DNA from: Schizochytrium sp. TIO01
Lineage: Eukaryota > Sar > Bigyra > Thraustochytrida > Thraustochytriidae
Direction: 5' to 3'
NCBI GenBank assembly: GCA_004764695.1
Contig: SMSO01000032.1
Coordinates: 4,587,483-4,651,482, forward strand
Length of the DNA stretch: 64,000 bases
Part shown: positions 29,146 through 38,936 of the stretch, in pieces
How positions within the stretch are numbered: the first letter of the stretch is position 1
How the letters are laid out: each line of letters starts with the position of its first letter
Made by a program: the position numbers and the translations under genes
Notes under the pieces: model-generated
What the model was told of the DNA's origin: nothing
The model's database searches: none
The model's input: only the letters and a program-made list of their open reading frames with translations

Positions 29146-29633
29146 TCCTCCGAAGAGCCGTCGTGTCCAAGTCTTCTGTTGTGCGCGAGTGCAAAATAAC
29201 AACAGTGATATCCCACTTTTTACTTTCTTTTAGACGGATCCTTCTCTTCCTCTGCATATAACTCCCAAAATCAGTGCCCTTCCTCTGGCGCTTGTGCTAC
29301 AGCTTCTACCCCCGCGGGTTTCGGGTTTGCTCCATTTCCTCAGCGGCCTCGAGCCTTTAGACTGCCCAACTGTCAGCATTGAATAGATCAATGTCTGCAA
29401 GCACTTGATGATATCTCTATAATTACGCAGAATCTTTTTCTTTTCTTCACCCTGAACATTTTTCTCATACTTTTTCATTCATTATCCGAGCCACAATTCG
29501 TTAAAAACAATTTAAAACAATTATATTTAAATTAAAAAAAAATTAAAAATTATATATATAATTAAACAATAAGAAGAAGAAAGAAGAAAGTTATTTTGAA
29601 AAAGGCTGTTACCCAATACTAAAAGTTCCACCC

Positions 29634-29891
29634 GTTCATGACACACTCTCTCACTACCAGCGTCAGAAATGCTGAGTTGAACTTTTTTCTCTTGAGTAAA
29701 AACCCACTCAAGCCAAAACAGTCAGTCAACCAGTCAATCATCAATCATTGCGTTCATGCGACTCTCTCTCACTACCAGAGTCAGATATGCTGCGACGAAC
29801 CTTTTTCTCTTGAGTGAAAACCCACTCCAGCCAAAACAATCAGTCAATCAGTCAATCATCAATCAGTCAATCATCAATCATCGCGTTCATG
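29634..29891. repeat. Tandem duplication, about 120–130-bp unit
   Basis: Two imperfect copies, each carrying CTCTCTCACTACCAG, TTTTTCTCTTGAGT, AACCCACTC and a short (CAGTCAATCAT)n run, and each ending GCGTTCATG. The second copy has extra CAGTCAATCATCAAT units. The ATG of the second copy (29889) begins the candidate gene below. Confidence 0.85.
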
Positions 29892-30290
29892 GCATCGTCA
29901 AAGAAGAGAAGATCGCTGACAAAGGGTGCAGTGACAGGTGTAATAAGTCCCGTCTCCGTTCTGTTCTGAAGAGTCTGAGTCTTCGAACGAATAGTGGAAC
30001 AAACAGAAGAACTGTCATCGCCACCTGCGAAGAAGGCGGCGATGAGCGCAAAGCCGCAGAACTCGGGGCAGAGGAACTACGGGCCCACGCAGAAGACAAG
30101 CAGGCAGGCAAGCAGGCAAGTGCCGCTGCTAAGGTGGTTCGCGCAGCCAGAGGCAAGGCGGGGCGCCGAAGGAGTGGAAGCTGGGCCAAGGTGTCCTGGA
30201 AGGTGGTGGTGCTCCGGAAAGGTTGCAAAAGGCGAGGAAACGATCATCGTCGATATGCTCGTTTTCCGCGAGGGTTTGCGCTGCTGAGGA
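29889..30290 (+). CDS. Possible two-exon small basic protein (unproven)
   Basis: From the ATG at 29889 the frame is lysine/arginine-rich (MASSKKRRSLTKGAVT) and reaches a stop after 26 codons. If GTGTAATAAG…GAATAG (about 29938–29992, length to be checked) is removed as a short intron, the frame can continue through VEQTEELSSPPAKKAAM and QKTSRQASRQVPLLRWF to a stop near 30290. The segment Q-V-P-L-L-R-W-F resembles a PCNA-binding box. No family is recognised. The alternative is a noncoding GC-rich repeat-flanked region. Confidence 0.25.
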
Positions 30291-30476
30291 TAGACGTGTA
30301 CCTCACCCAGGCGGCGAGGGCGGAAAGGTTGTGGTGGAGCCGGACATGGCGCCTGCTCGCTACCCTCAAAAACGTTGCGAGGAGAGACGACTGGAAACTG
30401 AAGCCGCCTCGCGCGAGTGGAAAGGGAGGTGTGCATCTACCACTGCACTGATCGAACTTGCAACCACTACTCGACC

Positions 30477-30665
30477 CTTCTACTTCAACAAATGGCGATG
30501 CAAGGCGGGTCTTAATGCAAAGCGGTCTTAGACATCATACAGAACACGGTGCGGTATATTCTGAGGCCTTCTACTTCAAAAAATGACAATGCAATGCGGG
30601 TCTCAATGCAATGCGGGTCCCAGTGCAATGCGGTCTTAGACATCAGACAGAACACGGTGCTGTAT
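30477..30665. repeat. Tandem duplication, about 92-bp unit
   Basis: Two imperfect copies beginning CTTCTACTTCAA and ending CAGAACACGGTG followed by TGTAT or CGGTAT. The second contains an internal extra (AATGCGGGTCYCARTGC) unit. Confidence 0.85.
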
Positions 30666-31187
30666 GGAACTTTTGAGGGCAGGTACTACTACCCAGAGCT
30701 CAATGAATCTTCCACGCATCTGCGATGGCGTAAACTCATACTCCCAAACGATAAAAAAGAGGTCACATGGGGAAGTAAACACGGTGTCTGTCTGTGAATG
30801 CGATGATGCGTACTGTAGCTTTGGAATCGTACGTAACCTTTGCAGGATAATATATATGAATGATAGCGATAAGAATTTTAGAATGTACTTTCTCGATTGT
30901 TTTGTATTAAATTTTTAAAATTAAAAAAGTTTTATTTATTGATTATAGTTTCTAGGAGGGGATAGTAATTCTTAATCTTAAAATAACTAAACAATAAGTT
31001 TGTTCATGTAGGCCTATATATGTTAAATAAGTGAAAAAAAAAACCTTTAAAGAAACAAAGACAGGAAAGAAATAAAAGAAGAAAATATTGGTCAGATATA
31101 TATTATAAGTCGACTCTTCCTTCACAGAGAAAAAATGTGAAATATTCTGTCGTGATACCTTTCAAAAAATTCATGAAGAAACCATAC

Positions 31188-34100
31188 TTACAAATTGCAT
31201 TGGCAAGCCATTATCACTAGACCACACTCTTGACAAATTTTACGTGGATCTCCACGAATATCGTTCTTAGAGCGACGTAAATCGTAGGTAAAGTCTTGAA
31301 CAACATGTTTGGTACGTTCAATTGCTCCATCGAATGATTTACGCACAAGGTCGGTAGGCGTACCTGCATCAAGGATGCTGTGCATTTTCTCGAGACGTTG
31401 TTGAAGAACAATCTTTTCAACCGCATTTTGGTCAGAAGAGCGATACTGGTTTCGTTTCTTTACCGAAATAGTAGAAACGCGGTCAAGCATCATCCGGCTG
31501 GCGTTGATCACGCTAGGTGGCAATGGCGGCATTGCCTCCATACGAACTCTTGTAAGAACCTTACGACGAACGTCACGCGGTTTCCATTTGAGGCGTTGAT
31601 GTCTAATGCGTCGTTCTCGATCTTTTTGGTACTCCTCTGTACAGGCGCGGAGTTCACGCACACGATGCTCGTCGATCAGGGATGCTCTTTGTTGGACAAC
31701 ATCGTCCATATCAATTTGTAAATCCTCAATCTCCATCTTCAATTCTGCTATGTCATTCTCCAAAGTTGCCAACTGTAACTTCTTTGACTCAAGTTCCTGC
31801 TCAGACATTGCAAGTATGTTACTGATCTGCTCAATTTCAGACTCGAAAGCTTCTACCCATGGAATATCAGCCTCCTCCTCTGGATCAAGCTTATCGAGCT
31901 CCAGCTCGAGCTCAGGCAGCCGGTATTCCATCTCACGTCGGGAAACCTTTAGCGCACGACGATGTTTTTCAGACTTTCGAACATATTGTAAAATGCGATT
32001 CCGCTCTTCTTCCGCTTCTTGAATGTCTTGTTCAATCTCATCAATGTCAATTAATAAAAGTTCAAGATCCAGGTAATGTAACTCGCGTGCAACTTCTGCT
32101 CGTCGACGCTTTTTGGCCTGCTTATGCGTATAAGCTCGCCACTGACGCTGGAGAAATGTTGTAGCCCATAGTCGCTGAGCATCTCGTTCCTGCCAAAGGT
32201 GGCGAAACCGCTTTCTACCTCGAAATCCTCGAAAAGCAGACTGAAGCCGCGTTGCAAGCTTTGCCAGATAAGCTTGCGCTACACTGTCCAATGTCTCTCG
32301 AGCTTTACGCCGAGCGAGTACAGTGCGCCATGCCCGCTGCAAGACTATAACAGCGGCGTCTTTTTTCACCAGAACTCTAAACCAACGTCGGGTCTGCAAA
32401 CCATGCCAAACGGCTTGTATTTTCCGTGCTGCAGGTTGTTGAACAAATTCGCGATGGTGTTCCTTAAGTCTCCATGTATAGATTTCCCGAGCCATCCACC
32501 CTCGTACAACACTTGAAATACGAGTAGCTGCATCCTGTTGAGCTTTCCATGCAACCAACCTTGTAAACTTTCGACGTTCCAAACGTCCTCGAATGATGCG
32601 CTGTAACATTGTGCTTGCAAGTTGGCGGGCTTTTAGTTCTTGAAGTTTACGTTTTGCCATGCGTTGACGCCACATATTTTGTAGCACTATGGAAGATGGC
32701 ACTACAACGTCTGCATAGTGTCGTTCATAGCGTAGCAGTCTAGCAATCTTTCGATCTCGCATGCCACGCGCCACGCGCTGAATAGTAATTGCTGCAGGTA
32801 CAACTTTACGAAAGTGAAAGTCACGTGCTATCAAACGTTTGAAAAGCCCTCTGTCTCTATGACCTCGTATGACACTTTGAATTTTAGTTGCCGCCCAATC
32901 ATCCCGTTTCCGCCACGCCAATATCTTACGTGCAATCATCCCACGAACAATTGGTTGAAGAAGTAAACACAATCTTTCACGCTCAGTTTTAATGAATTTA
33001 ACACGGCGTTGAGCACGTATCATATACCAGAACCTCTGAATGTGTTCAGCAGAGTAGTTTGCTAGAATTCGCCACTCCTCTGCGCGGCGTCTCCCAATCC
33101 AACCCCTAATAAATCGTTGTAACGTCAAAATATGGTGCTCAGCACGAAACGCTGCTCGCAGAATTTTGGGATGGTGCTTTGCTCGGTAAATTCTTTGCAG
33201 CGTGATTGCAACAGCTTTCATTTTTTGTCGATGGGACCACATAGAAACTTGGATTGGTTCGTTTTGGTTTCCGGCAGGATTGTATCGTAATGCGCCTCGG
33301 CGGTTATTTGAGTCTGCGTCATATCCAGGGTTTTGCGGAGTGCCCTTTCTTCTGTCACGCACTGCCTTTTGTTCTGCTTGAAACGCAGTCTTGCGTGCTA
33401 ACTCTTTTGCTTCAGAACTTAACCCTTTGAAAAAATGTCGAAATCGCTTACGCGGCAATTTGCGATCCTCATTCCTTGCATCCCGATCCTCTTCTTCATC
33501 ACTTTCTTCCACAAGCTTTCGCATTTCTTTAATTGTTGCGGGCTTCTTTTGCTTTTCAACTTTCGACTGGTCTCTTCCTACCCTTTTACGCATTTGTTCT
33601 GGCAGCTGCTGAGGCCCAGACGCTGTGCGGGGAAGACCGTCTCGAGCACAGATGCTCACGGAAACAGGGAGAGAGGTAAGAAGGGGTAGCTGGCGTACGT
33701 GTTGACCCATGTATGAGACTTTCGCCATTTGGCTTATTGGTTCGTGGATTTGAAAAGGCAATAGAGACGTGCAGTGGTATCGCAGAATATTCCAAATATA
33801 GGCGTACTTGCGTAAGAAATCGGACCCTTCCAAGTTGTTCGATTCAACGCTGATATCCAGATGTGTAACGAGTAAATTGGAATTTAACACAGATTCCATG
33901 GTCGCACAGAGCTCAGGATGTGGCCGAGGTGGAATTCCGACTAATCCAAGGTCTCGTCGTCGCATTGCTGACTGAACAGCCTGCTCTGCAAGCTTTTGAG
34001 ATTTGAATGTTCCAACAAACGATTTAGTCCAACCGAGCCTTTTCTCAGATCCAGGAGGTGCATGGTCCAGCTTCATGATTCGAACTTCAAAAGCGCTACT

Positions 34101-35411
34101 CATTTTGCTTTTTTCGATTGAGTTCCATGCTGCTCGCCTTGCGCCCATGTAGAAACGTGTAGCAGCTCGAATACTGAGATTACGCACTGCCACTGTTGCA
34201 TGCGTTGCAGGTGGAAACCATGACAAGCCTTGGCCAGGCCACCAAACAGATATAGTCTGCGTTTTGATAATGTCTAAAAGCTCTTGCTCAATTGCACGTT
34301 CGAGTAGCTGCGAGGGTGTAAGGTCTTCCTCTTGGGAAGAAGAAAGCTTCATTGACCTTTTTGAGCCTCCTTTTGAACGAAGTTTAGCCCGAGACGAAAG
34401 TCTCTTCACCAGCTTAGGCTTCGACGATATTTGAGACAAACTAGTTTTATCTTCATCAACGCGATACGAGTTATGGTCTTCATCGCTGAGCTCAATATCA
34501 ACAGCCTCGTCGCTATTGTCATCTTCGCACATATTGTCATCACAGCTGTCAGCATCAGTATGATCACCAACGTTGCTGGTATCATTATTGTCACTAATGT
34601 TTTCATCTTCGTGGTTGGTCCTTTCTCCTACAAGGTTCTGATTTCCATCACTCTTATCTTCGAAGAGGTCTGAATTTAATGAGTCATCGATTTCATTGAT
34701 TTTTTCTTGACCAAAGATTGACTCATGATCCATCTGGCTTAATGATTTCTGTGACACTTCCTCCTCGGGCTTTTCTGTTTTTGAATGCTGTTGGTTCCCT
34801 GACAGAGCACTATTTGCTTCGGTTTGCAATGTTCTATTGTGCAAAGTATTGGTTTGAGACGCTGGGTTATCCACAAGGCAAGTTAACTCCGAGGCTTGCA
34901 TTTCAGGAAGAGTATCTGGCTGGTAAGGGCTAGACAGCTCGGTATACTTGTCTTGAAGCTTAGTATCAAGTTTCACAAAACGCAGAAGCGGAGTTTGCGG
35001 AAGGTCTGAGTGTGTTACACTGCTCAAAGCGCGCAAAGTTGCCGAGTGAGAGAAGCCTTGGACTGATTGGTTACCAATGGCTACTAGGACCGACCCAGGG
35101 TTCAAGTAGCCCATTGTGTCATCAGAACCATCATCTGGCTCCTTGTTCTCAGATCCCATCATTCGTTCTTGTCTTCTCGGTACTTTTGATACTACAAGAG
35201 CCCGTTCTTGCTGGTCCCAGACCATGTGCAGGCCTACGTGATCCCCGATTGGCTCAACATCGATGTGGGTCCCGTCAGAGGCAACAATGCGAAGGTAGCT
35301 TTCTGACTTTTCGTCATTTTCTGTAGTGTCCTTGTAATCCTGTGCTCGGCTTTGTCGCCGTCGCCTTCGAGGTCTTCGCCGCCGCTTGACCTCCCCTCCT
35401 CCTTCGTCCAT
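31188..35411 (-). CDS. PDZ-domain protein with multiple IQ motifs and a coiled coil
   Basis: 1407 residues from the ATG at 35411, without an intron. A poly-basic start (residues about 9–20) is followed by a PDZ-like domain (about 35–150, with GLHMVWD, LNPGSVLVAIGNQSV). Next come a long acidic Asp/Asn/Ser-rich segment (about 220–330) and a conserved-looking central region (about 370–640). At least ten IQ-type repeats lie at about 730–1100 (I-Q-R…R-G…R, L-Q-R-x-x-R-G, I-Q-S-V-I-R-G-H-R). A coiled coil follows at about 1140–1260. The C-terminal end is C-Q-E-C-G…C-Q-C. IQ motifs bind calmodulin or EF-hand light chains, so a Ca2+-regulated cytoskeletal or centrosomal/flagellar scaffold is likely. 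No motor domain is present, so it is not a myosin. Family identity is unknown. Confidence 0.85.
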   Translation of the reverse strand: MDEGGGEVKRRRRPRRRRRQSRAQDYKDTTENDEKSESYLRIVASDGTHIDVEPIGDHVGLHMVWDQQERALVVSKVPRRQERMMGSENKEPDDGSDDTMGYLNPGSVLVAIGNQSVQGFSHSATLRALSSVTHSDLPQTPLLRFVKLDTKLQDKYTELSSPYQPDTLPEMQASELTCLVDNPASQTNTLHNRTLQTEANSALSGNQQHSKTEKPEEEVSQKSLSQMDHESIFGQEKINEIDDSLNSDLFEDKSDGNQNLVGERTNHEDENISDNNDTSNVGDHTDADSCDDNMCEDDNSDEAVDIELSDEDHNSYRVDEDKTSLSQISSKPKLVKRLSSRAKLRSKGGSKRSMKLSSSQEEDLTPSQLLERAIEQELLDIIKTQTISVWWPGQGLSWFPPATHATVAVRNLSIRAATRFYMGARRAAWNSIEKSKMSSAFEVRIMKLDHAPPGSEKRLGWTKSFVGTFKSQKLAEQAVQSAMRRRDLGLVGIPPRPHPELCATMESVLNSNLLVTHLDISVESNNLEGSDFLRKYAYIWNILRYHCTSLLPFQIHEPISQMAKVSYMGQHVRQLPLLTSLPVSVSICARDGLPRTASGPQQLPEQMRKRVGRDQSKVEKQKKPATIKEMRKLVEESDEEEDRDARNEDRKLPRKRFRHFFKGLSSEAKELARKTAFQAEQKAVRDRRKGTPQNPGYDADSNNRRGALRYNPAGNQNEPIQVSMWSHRQKMKAVAITLQRIYRAKHHPKILRAAFRAEHHILTLQRFIRGWIGRRRAEEWRILANYSAEHIQRFWYMIRAQRRVKFIKTERERLCLLLQPIVRGMIARKILAWRKRDDWAATKIQSVIRGHRDRGLFKRLIARDFHFRKVVPAAITIQRVARGMRDRKIARLLRYERHYADVVVPSSIVLQNMWRQRMAKRKLQELKARQLASTMLQRIIRGRLERRKFTRLVAWKAQQDAATRISSVVRGWMAREIYTWRLKEHHREFVQQPAARKIQAVWHGLQTRRWFRVLVKKDAAVIVLQRAWRTVLARRKARETLDSVAQAYLAKLATRLQSAFRGFRGRKRFRHLWQERDAQRLWATTFLQRQWRAYTHKQAKKRRRAEVARELHYLDLELLLIDIDEIEQDIQEAEEERNRILQYVRKSEKHRRALKVSRREMEYRLPELELELDKLDPEEEADIPWVEAFESEIEQISNILAMSEQELESKKLQLATLENDIAELKMEIEDLQIDMDDVVQQRASLIDEHRVRELRACTEEYQKDRERRIRHQRLKWKPRDVRRKVLTRVRMEAMPPLPPSVINASRMMLDRVSTISVKKRNQYRSSDQNAVEKIVLQQRLEKMHSILDAGTPTDLVRKSFDGAIERTKHVVQDFTYDLRRSKNDIRGDPRKICQECGLVIMACQCNL

Positions 35412-36504
35412 GGCTCTTCTGATCGAAGGCCAACACAACTGTGTCTTGATTTTACGCTCATATGCTCACTCGCTCCCCATTCCTGTCCCGCTTCTATCAC
35501 TACATGCGCCAATCGACCCATTCCTACTTATTAAAAGATGCGTTGAATAACGTGCACTCACATTCCATAAGGCTCGTTCGAACGCGCATTCTTTTCTCTT
35601 TTCATTTTCTTTTCATCTTTTTTAAAAAATTAAAAATAAATTAAAAAAACTCTTAATCTCATCTCTAGAGGTAGGCATTCTCATCATTAACTACTATGAC
35701 TAAATACTATTTTCTCGCTGCGGTAAAATAAAGCAATCATTAATGTAAAGTATATCCCAAAAGGGATTGCTTTGGCTTTGATCTGGGTTTTACTCAGCCA
35801 AAAGTTGATCAAAAGTAACAATTGTCCAATGGTAAAAGTGGGGCACACGCCCGAATATTCATTTTAAGGAATGAACTTGAATGAGCCTGAATAATTTGGG
35901 ATGCACCTCTCTGTGCAGGTTTTCGAACACTCGTCCGTGCAAATCGATGCATGGATGTGGCGACGCCTGCACTGAGTGTCAAGAGCTATGCGTCGCTGGC
36001 AGGATGATGGCCGGTCTCGAAAACTTCTTTTCCATGAGTTTCTCGTCTCTCGAGATTCGGGCCACGGCGATATGCCGCGCGATTCTCAAAGCCCACAATT
36101 CGTGCAGCTAGAGAAGTACATCAAACCATGCGAATTCGAGGACGTCGAAATTGAGCCCCAAATGTACCTGCGAGTGGAAAGACATTACTGCATCATCTCC
36201 TCATGCTCGCCATCCATACCAGACAGGCTAATTTTCCCAAAGACTTAAAGAGCTCCATCGCTCCCAGGTGAGCAAGCATGCATGCATGCATGTAAGCAAG
36301 CAAGCAAGCAAGCTAGCAATGGGTAAACGCGCCAGTGAATCGATGAAAGCCATGCCCAAGCATCTAAGATAGAAAGATACCTAGTACCTACCTCAGCCAG
36401 TAAAACGAACAGGAAGAGCTCCGAAGAAGTATCGTGATGACAGTTTGGGAAATAAGCGCACACAGTTATGCACGTGCACACCCCATATCTATCTACCCAT
36501 CTAT

Positions 36505-36545
36505 CTGTTAGTCTGTTAGTCTGTTAGTCTGTTAGTCTGTTAGTC
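36505..36545. repeat. (CTGTTAGT)n, 8-bp units
   Basis: Five tandem copies of the octamer, immediately after an (ATCT)n-like stretch. Confidence 0.9.
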
Positions 36546-37085
36546 ACTACAGGTGTACTACTCCCATGGGTGCACACAGACTGACTTCGACTCCTGCGTT
36601 GAGCAGCACAGCACAGCATCCATCCATCCATCTATGATCGATCTCACTGCATTGATTTGATCGACTGAGTGAGTGAGTGAGTGAGGGAGGGAGGACTAGC
36701 AGGGCATAGCCGGGTGCTAGTAAGTAGCAGTGCCTAGGCCGACGGCTAGGAGGGCCAAGTGCTCTCTTCAGAGAAGGAGAACCGAAGAACTCGAATGCGT
36801 TCACTTCCGTTGTGCTCATTGAGGCGGCGAAGGAGGAGGCGGCGAGACTGGGAGCTGACGGGACCTGGGCTCTCTAGCTAGGCAGAATTGGGGCACTTGT
36901 TTCGGGCTTTCTTTGCGCGTTTGGGAAGGGGGGTGAGTATGGAGACTGCCGATGGAGGTTCGGTTATTGCGATGTTCAATCAACAGCTTTGGGCGGGCGA
37001 GTTCTGTGGTTGAGCGAGGCCAAAACGAGCGCAGAGAGGACTGACTCTTCAGATTGTCTACAGACCTGCTCGCTTGCTCGCTTGC

Positions 37086-37469
37086 CTAGCTCGTCCAGTT
37101 GTCGGCTGGCTCGCTGGCTGGCTGGCGCCCATGATCACAGGCAGCCGAAGCTCCAGAAAGCCGACGACCTCGACCTAAGCAAAGGAACCCATCCCCGCCA
37201 TCATCCTCGTTGTCGTCGTCCTCGTGGTGGTGGTGGTGGTGGTGGTGCCAGTTCTTGCATGACATGCAAGAAGAGCTGCTTGCTTGTCCATCAATCTGCG
37301 GACCGTGCCCGACACCAAGGTACCCCCGCGTGCTTTCTTGGACTGCCTTCGGGAGAGTGGCCGAGCTTAACTTTGCGCGCAAGGCGACCAGCATCTGCGC
37401 CTGGGTTGCCTCGTCTTCGCTGGCCCGCTTGGCGTACGCAGCGGCAATTGCGCTTTCCACTTTGTGCAT
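37086..37469 (-). CDS. Possible small protein with His8–acidic tract
   Basis: From the ATG at 37469 a 127-residue frame reads MHKVESAIAAAYAKRASEDE and continues as an amphipathic helix-like segment to about residue 45. It then has C-M-S-C followed by eight histidines and a D/E/N/G-rich run. The frame is open well upstream but without another ATG. The N-terminal half has protein-like composition; the His/Asp part comes from a (GTG)n/(GTC)n repeat. No family is recognised. If real it could bind metal; equally it could be repeat-derived noise in a GC-rich island. Confidence 0.27.
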   Translation of the reverse strand: MHKVESAIAAAYAKRASEDEATQAQMLVALRAKLSSATLPKAVQESTRGYLGVGHGPQIDGQASSSSCMSCKNWHHHHHHHHEDDDNEDDGGDGFLCLGRGRRLSGASAACDHGRQPASEPADNWTS

Positions 37470-37978
37470 TGGTCCGCGCTGCGATCGCTCTCGCGGCCTC
37501 GGTCGACTGACTTCCCCAAGCTCGATACGCTCGTGGCGGTGGCATTGGACTCTGCTGCAGCGCAATGGTGCCGAAGCAAAGCACTGCTGGACCTGGCCAG
37601 GATCATGTGCAGTGAGTGCAATTGCGAGATTACCCGAACGATGGCCAAACGATGGCCAAATGTCGTGCCTCAGGTGCACGTGGTTAGTTTGCCTCTCAGA
37701 GGGCCTCGTGTTCCTCTGTAGAGAGTGAGACAAAATGCCGCTTTTGATGAGGTACTCACTCACTACCTGGCACTACTTTACAATTTATGTGTTACTGACT
37801 GTGGACAAGTGTTTCAGTATTCGTGCAGGGCCAGCCAGGTTAAAGGTATCTATCTATCTATCTTTATGTGAATTTGTAATTGGGATTGGTTGTGTATTCA
37901 CATTAGCGCTTCTGCGGAAGGCAAGGTACGCGCTGTCCGCGTCCCCCCCGCTCGAATTGACTCGATCCATCACCGATG

Positions 37979-38385
37979 TGTTTATTCATTTATTCATAAA
38001 TGATTTATTTATTAATGTATTTATAAATAAATGATTTATTTATGAATAAATAAATGATTCATTCATTCATCCATTCATTTATTCATTTATTCATTTATTA
38101 ATTTATAACTCATGTATTTATTTATTCAGCCATCTACTTATTCATTTATTCATTTATTCATTTATTCATTTATTCATTTATAACTCATGTATTTATTTAT
38201 TCAGCCATCTACTTATTCATTCATTCATTCATTCATTCATTCATTCATTTATCCAGTTACTTATCCATTTACTTGTTCATTCATTCATTCGATTTTAATT
38301 TGATTCATTCATTCATTCATTCATTCATTTATCTATTTGTTTGTTTGTGTGTGTTTGTGTGTTTGTGTGTTTGTTTGTTTGTTTA
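37979..38385. repeat. (TTCA)n/(TTTA)n/(TTTG)n tract with a 75-bp duplication
   Basis: About 400 bp of T-rich tetranucleotide repeats. A 45-bp non-simple segment beginning ATTTATAACTCATG occurs at 38101–38145 and again at 38176–38220, so a larger ~75-bp unit was duplicated. Confidence 0.9.
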
Positions 38386-38718
38386 ATTATCCCGAACCTT
38401 AATCTCACGCAGAGCCTGTTCCTGTTGGGCCTACTCCACCCCCACTCATTCTTTCATTACCTGCTAAGTGATACAGGCGAATAAGCAATTTTATAATCAT
38501 GGAAGATTTTTGTAATTCTAATCGATTAAAAACTAAAGCAGCGAAGTAAGCAGGTTCCTACTTACATAAACTAGCAATCTGAAGTCGCTCTTCGCCTACT
38601 GCTCTTGTTTTCTTCTTTTGGCCCTTCCAAGTCTCTTCTATCGCCTTCGAGCGAAAGAATTGTTTCAGGTTATTTGTTTATTTATTTGTTTATCTACCTC
38701 ATCTATTGCTTTTTGTTT

Positions 38719-38757
38719 CTTCTTCTTCTTCTTCTTCTTCTTCTTCTTCTTCTTCTC
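38719..38757. repeat. (CTT)n microsatellite
   Basis: Twelve to thirteen perfect CTT triplets about 180 bp upstream of the DUG-fusion start codon; possibly in its promoter or 5' UTR. Confidence 0.9.
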
Positions 38758-38936
38758 TCAGAAGCTCCTCTCGTTTTGTTGTTTAAAATGTTGGGAAAGA
38801 AAGATGATAAAAAATTGCAATGCAAAAAGTTAGTGGAGGGGGGGCACAACCTTAGGCAAGGCCAGACCTCGAACTGGAGCAGCTCGCTGCTCAACCAGCA
38901 GGCCTTCATCGCAGCAACATCCTGTGAATTGGCACC

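Larger units (their letters stand above)
29146..31187. other. 2-kb gap with tandem duplications and a GC-rich ORF cluster
   Basis: 29520–29570 is A/T-rich. 29634–29891 is a twofold tandem duplication, and 29889–30530 is GC-rich with several overlapping frames, including a possible two-exon gene (listed). 30477–30665 is another twofold duplication. 30665–31187 is AT-rich with nothing recognised. Confidence 0.5.
35412..38936. other. 3.5-kb gap rich in simple repeats
   Basis: 35440–36240 shows nothing recognised. 36500–36545 is (CTGTTAGT)n. 36663–36693 is (GAGT)n. 36830–37740 is a GC-rich island that includes a possible small minus-strand gene (listed). 37979–38385 is a tetranucleotide-repeat tract. 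38719–38757 is (CTT)n. The rest up to 38936 is the DUG-fusion 5' region. Confidence 0.55.

Noticed and set aside
29146-29202. N-terminal presequence on the PhnZ–PhnY fusion
   Set aside because: The upstream 19 codons begin with TTG and have no ATG; starting at 29145 gives PhnZ-like residue numbering.
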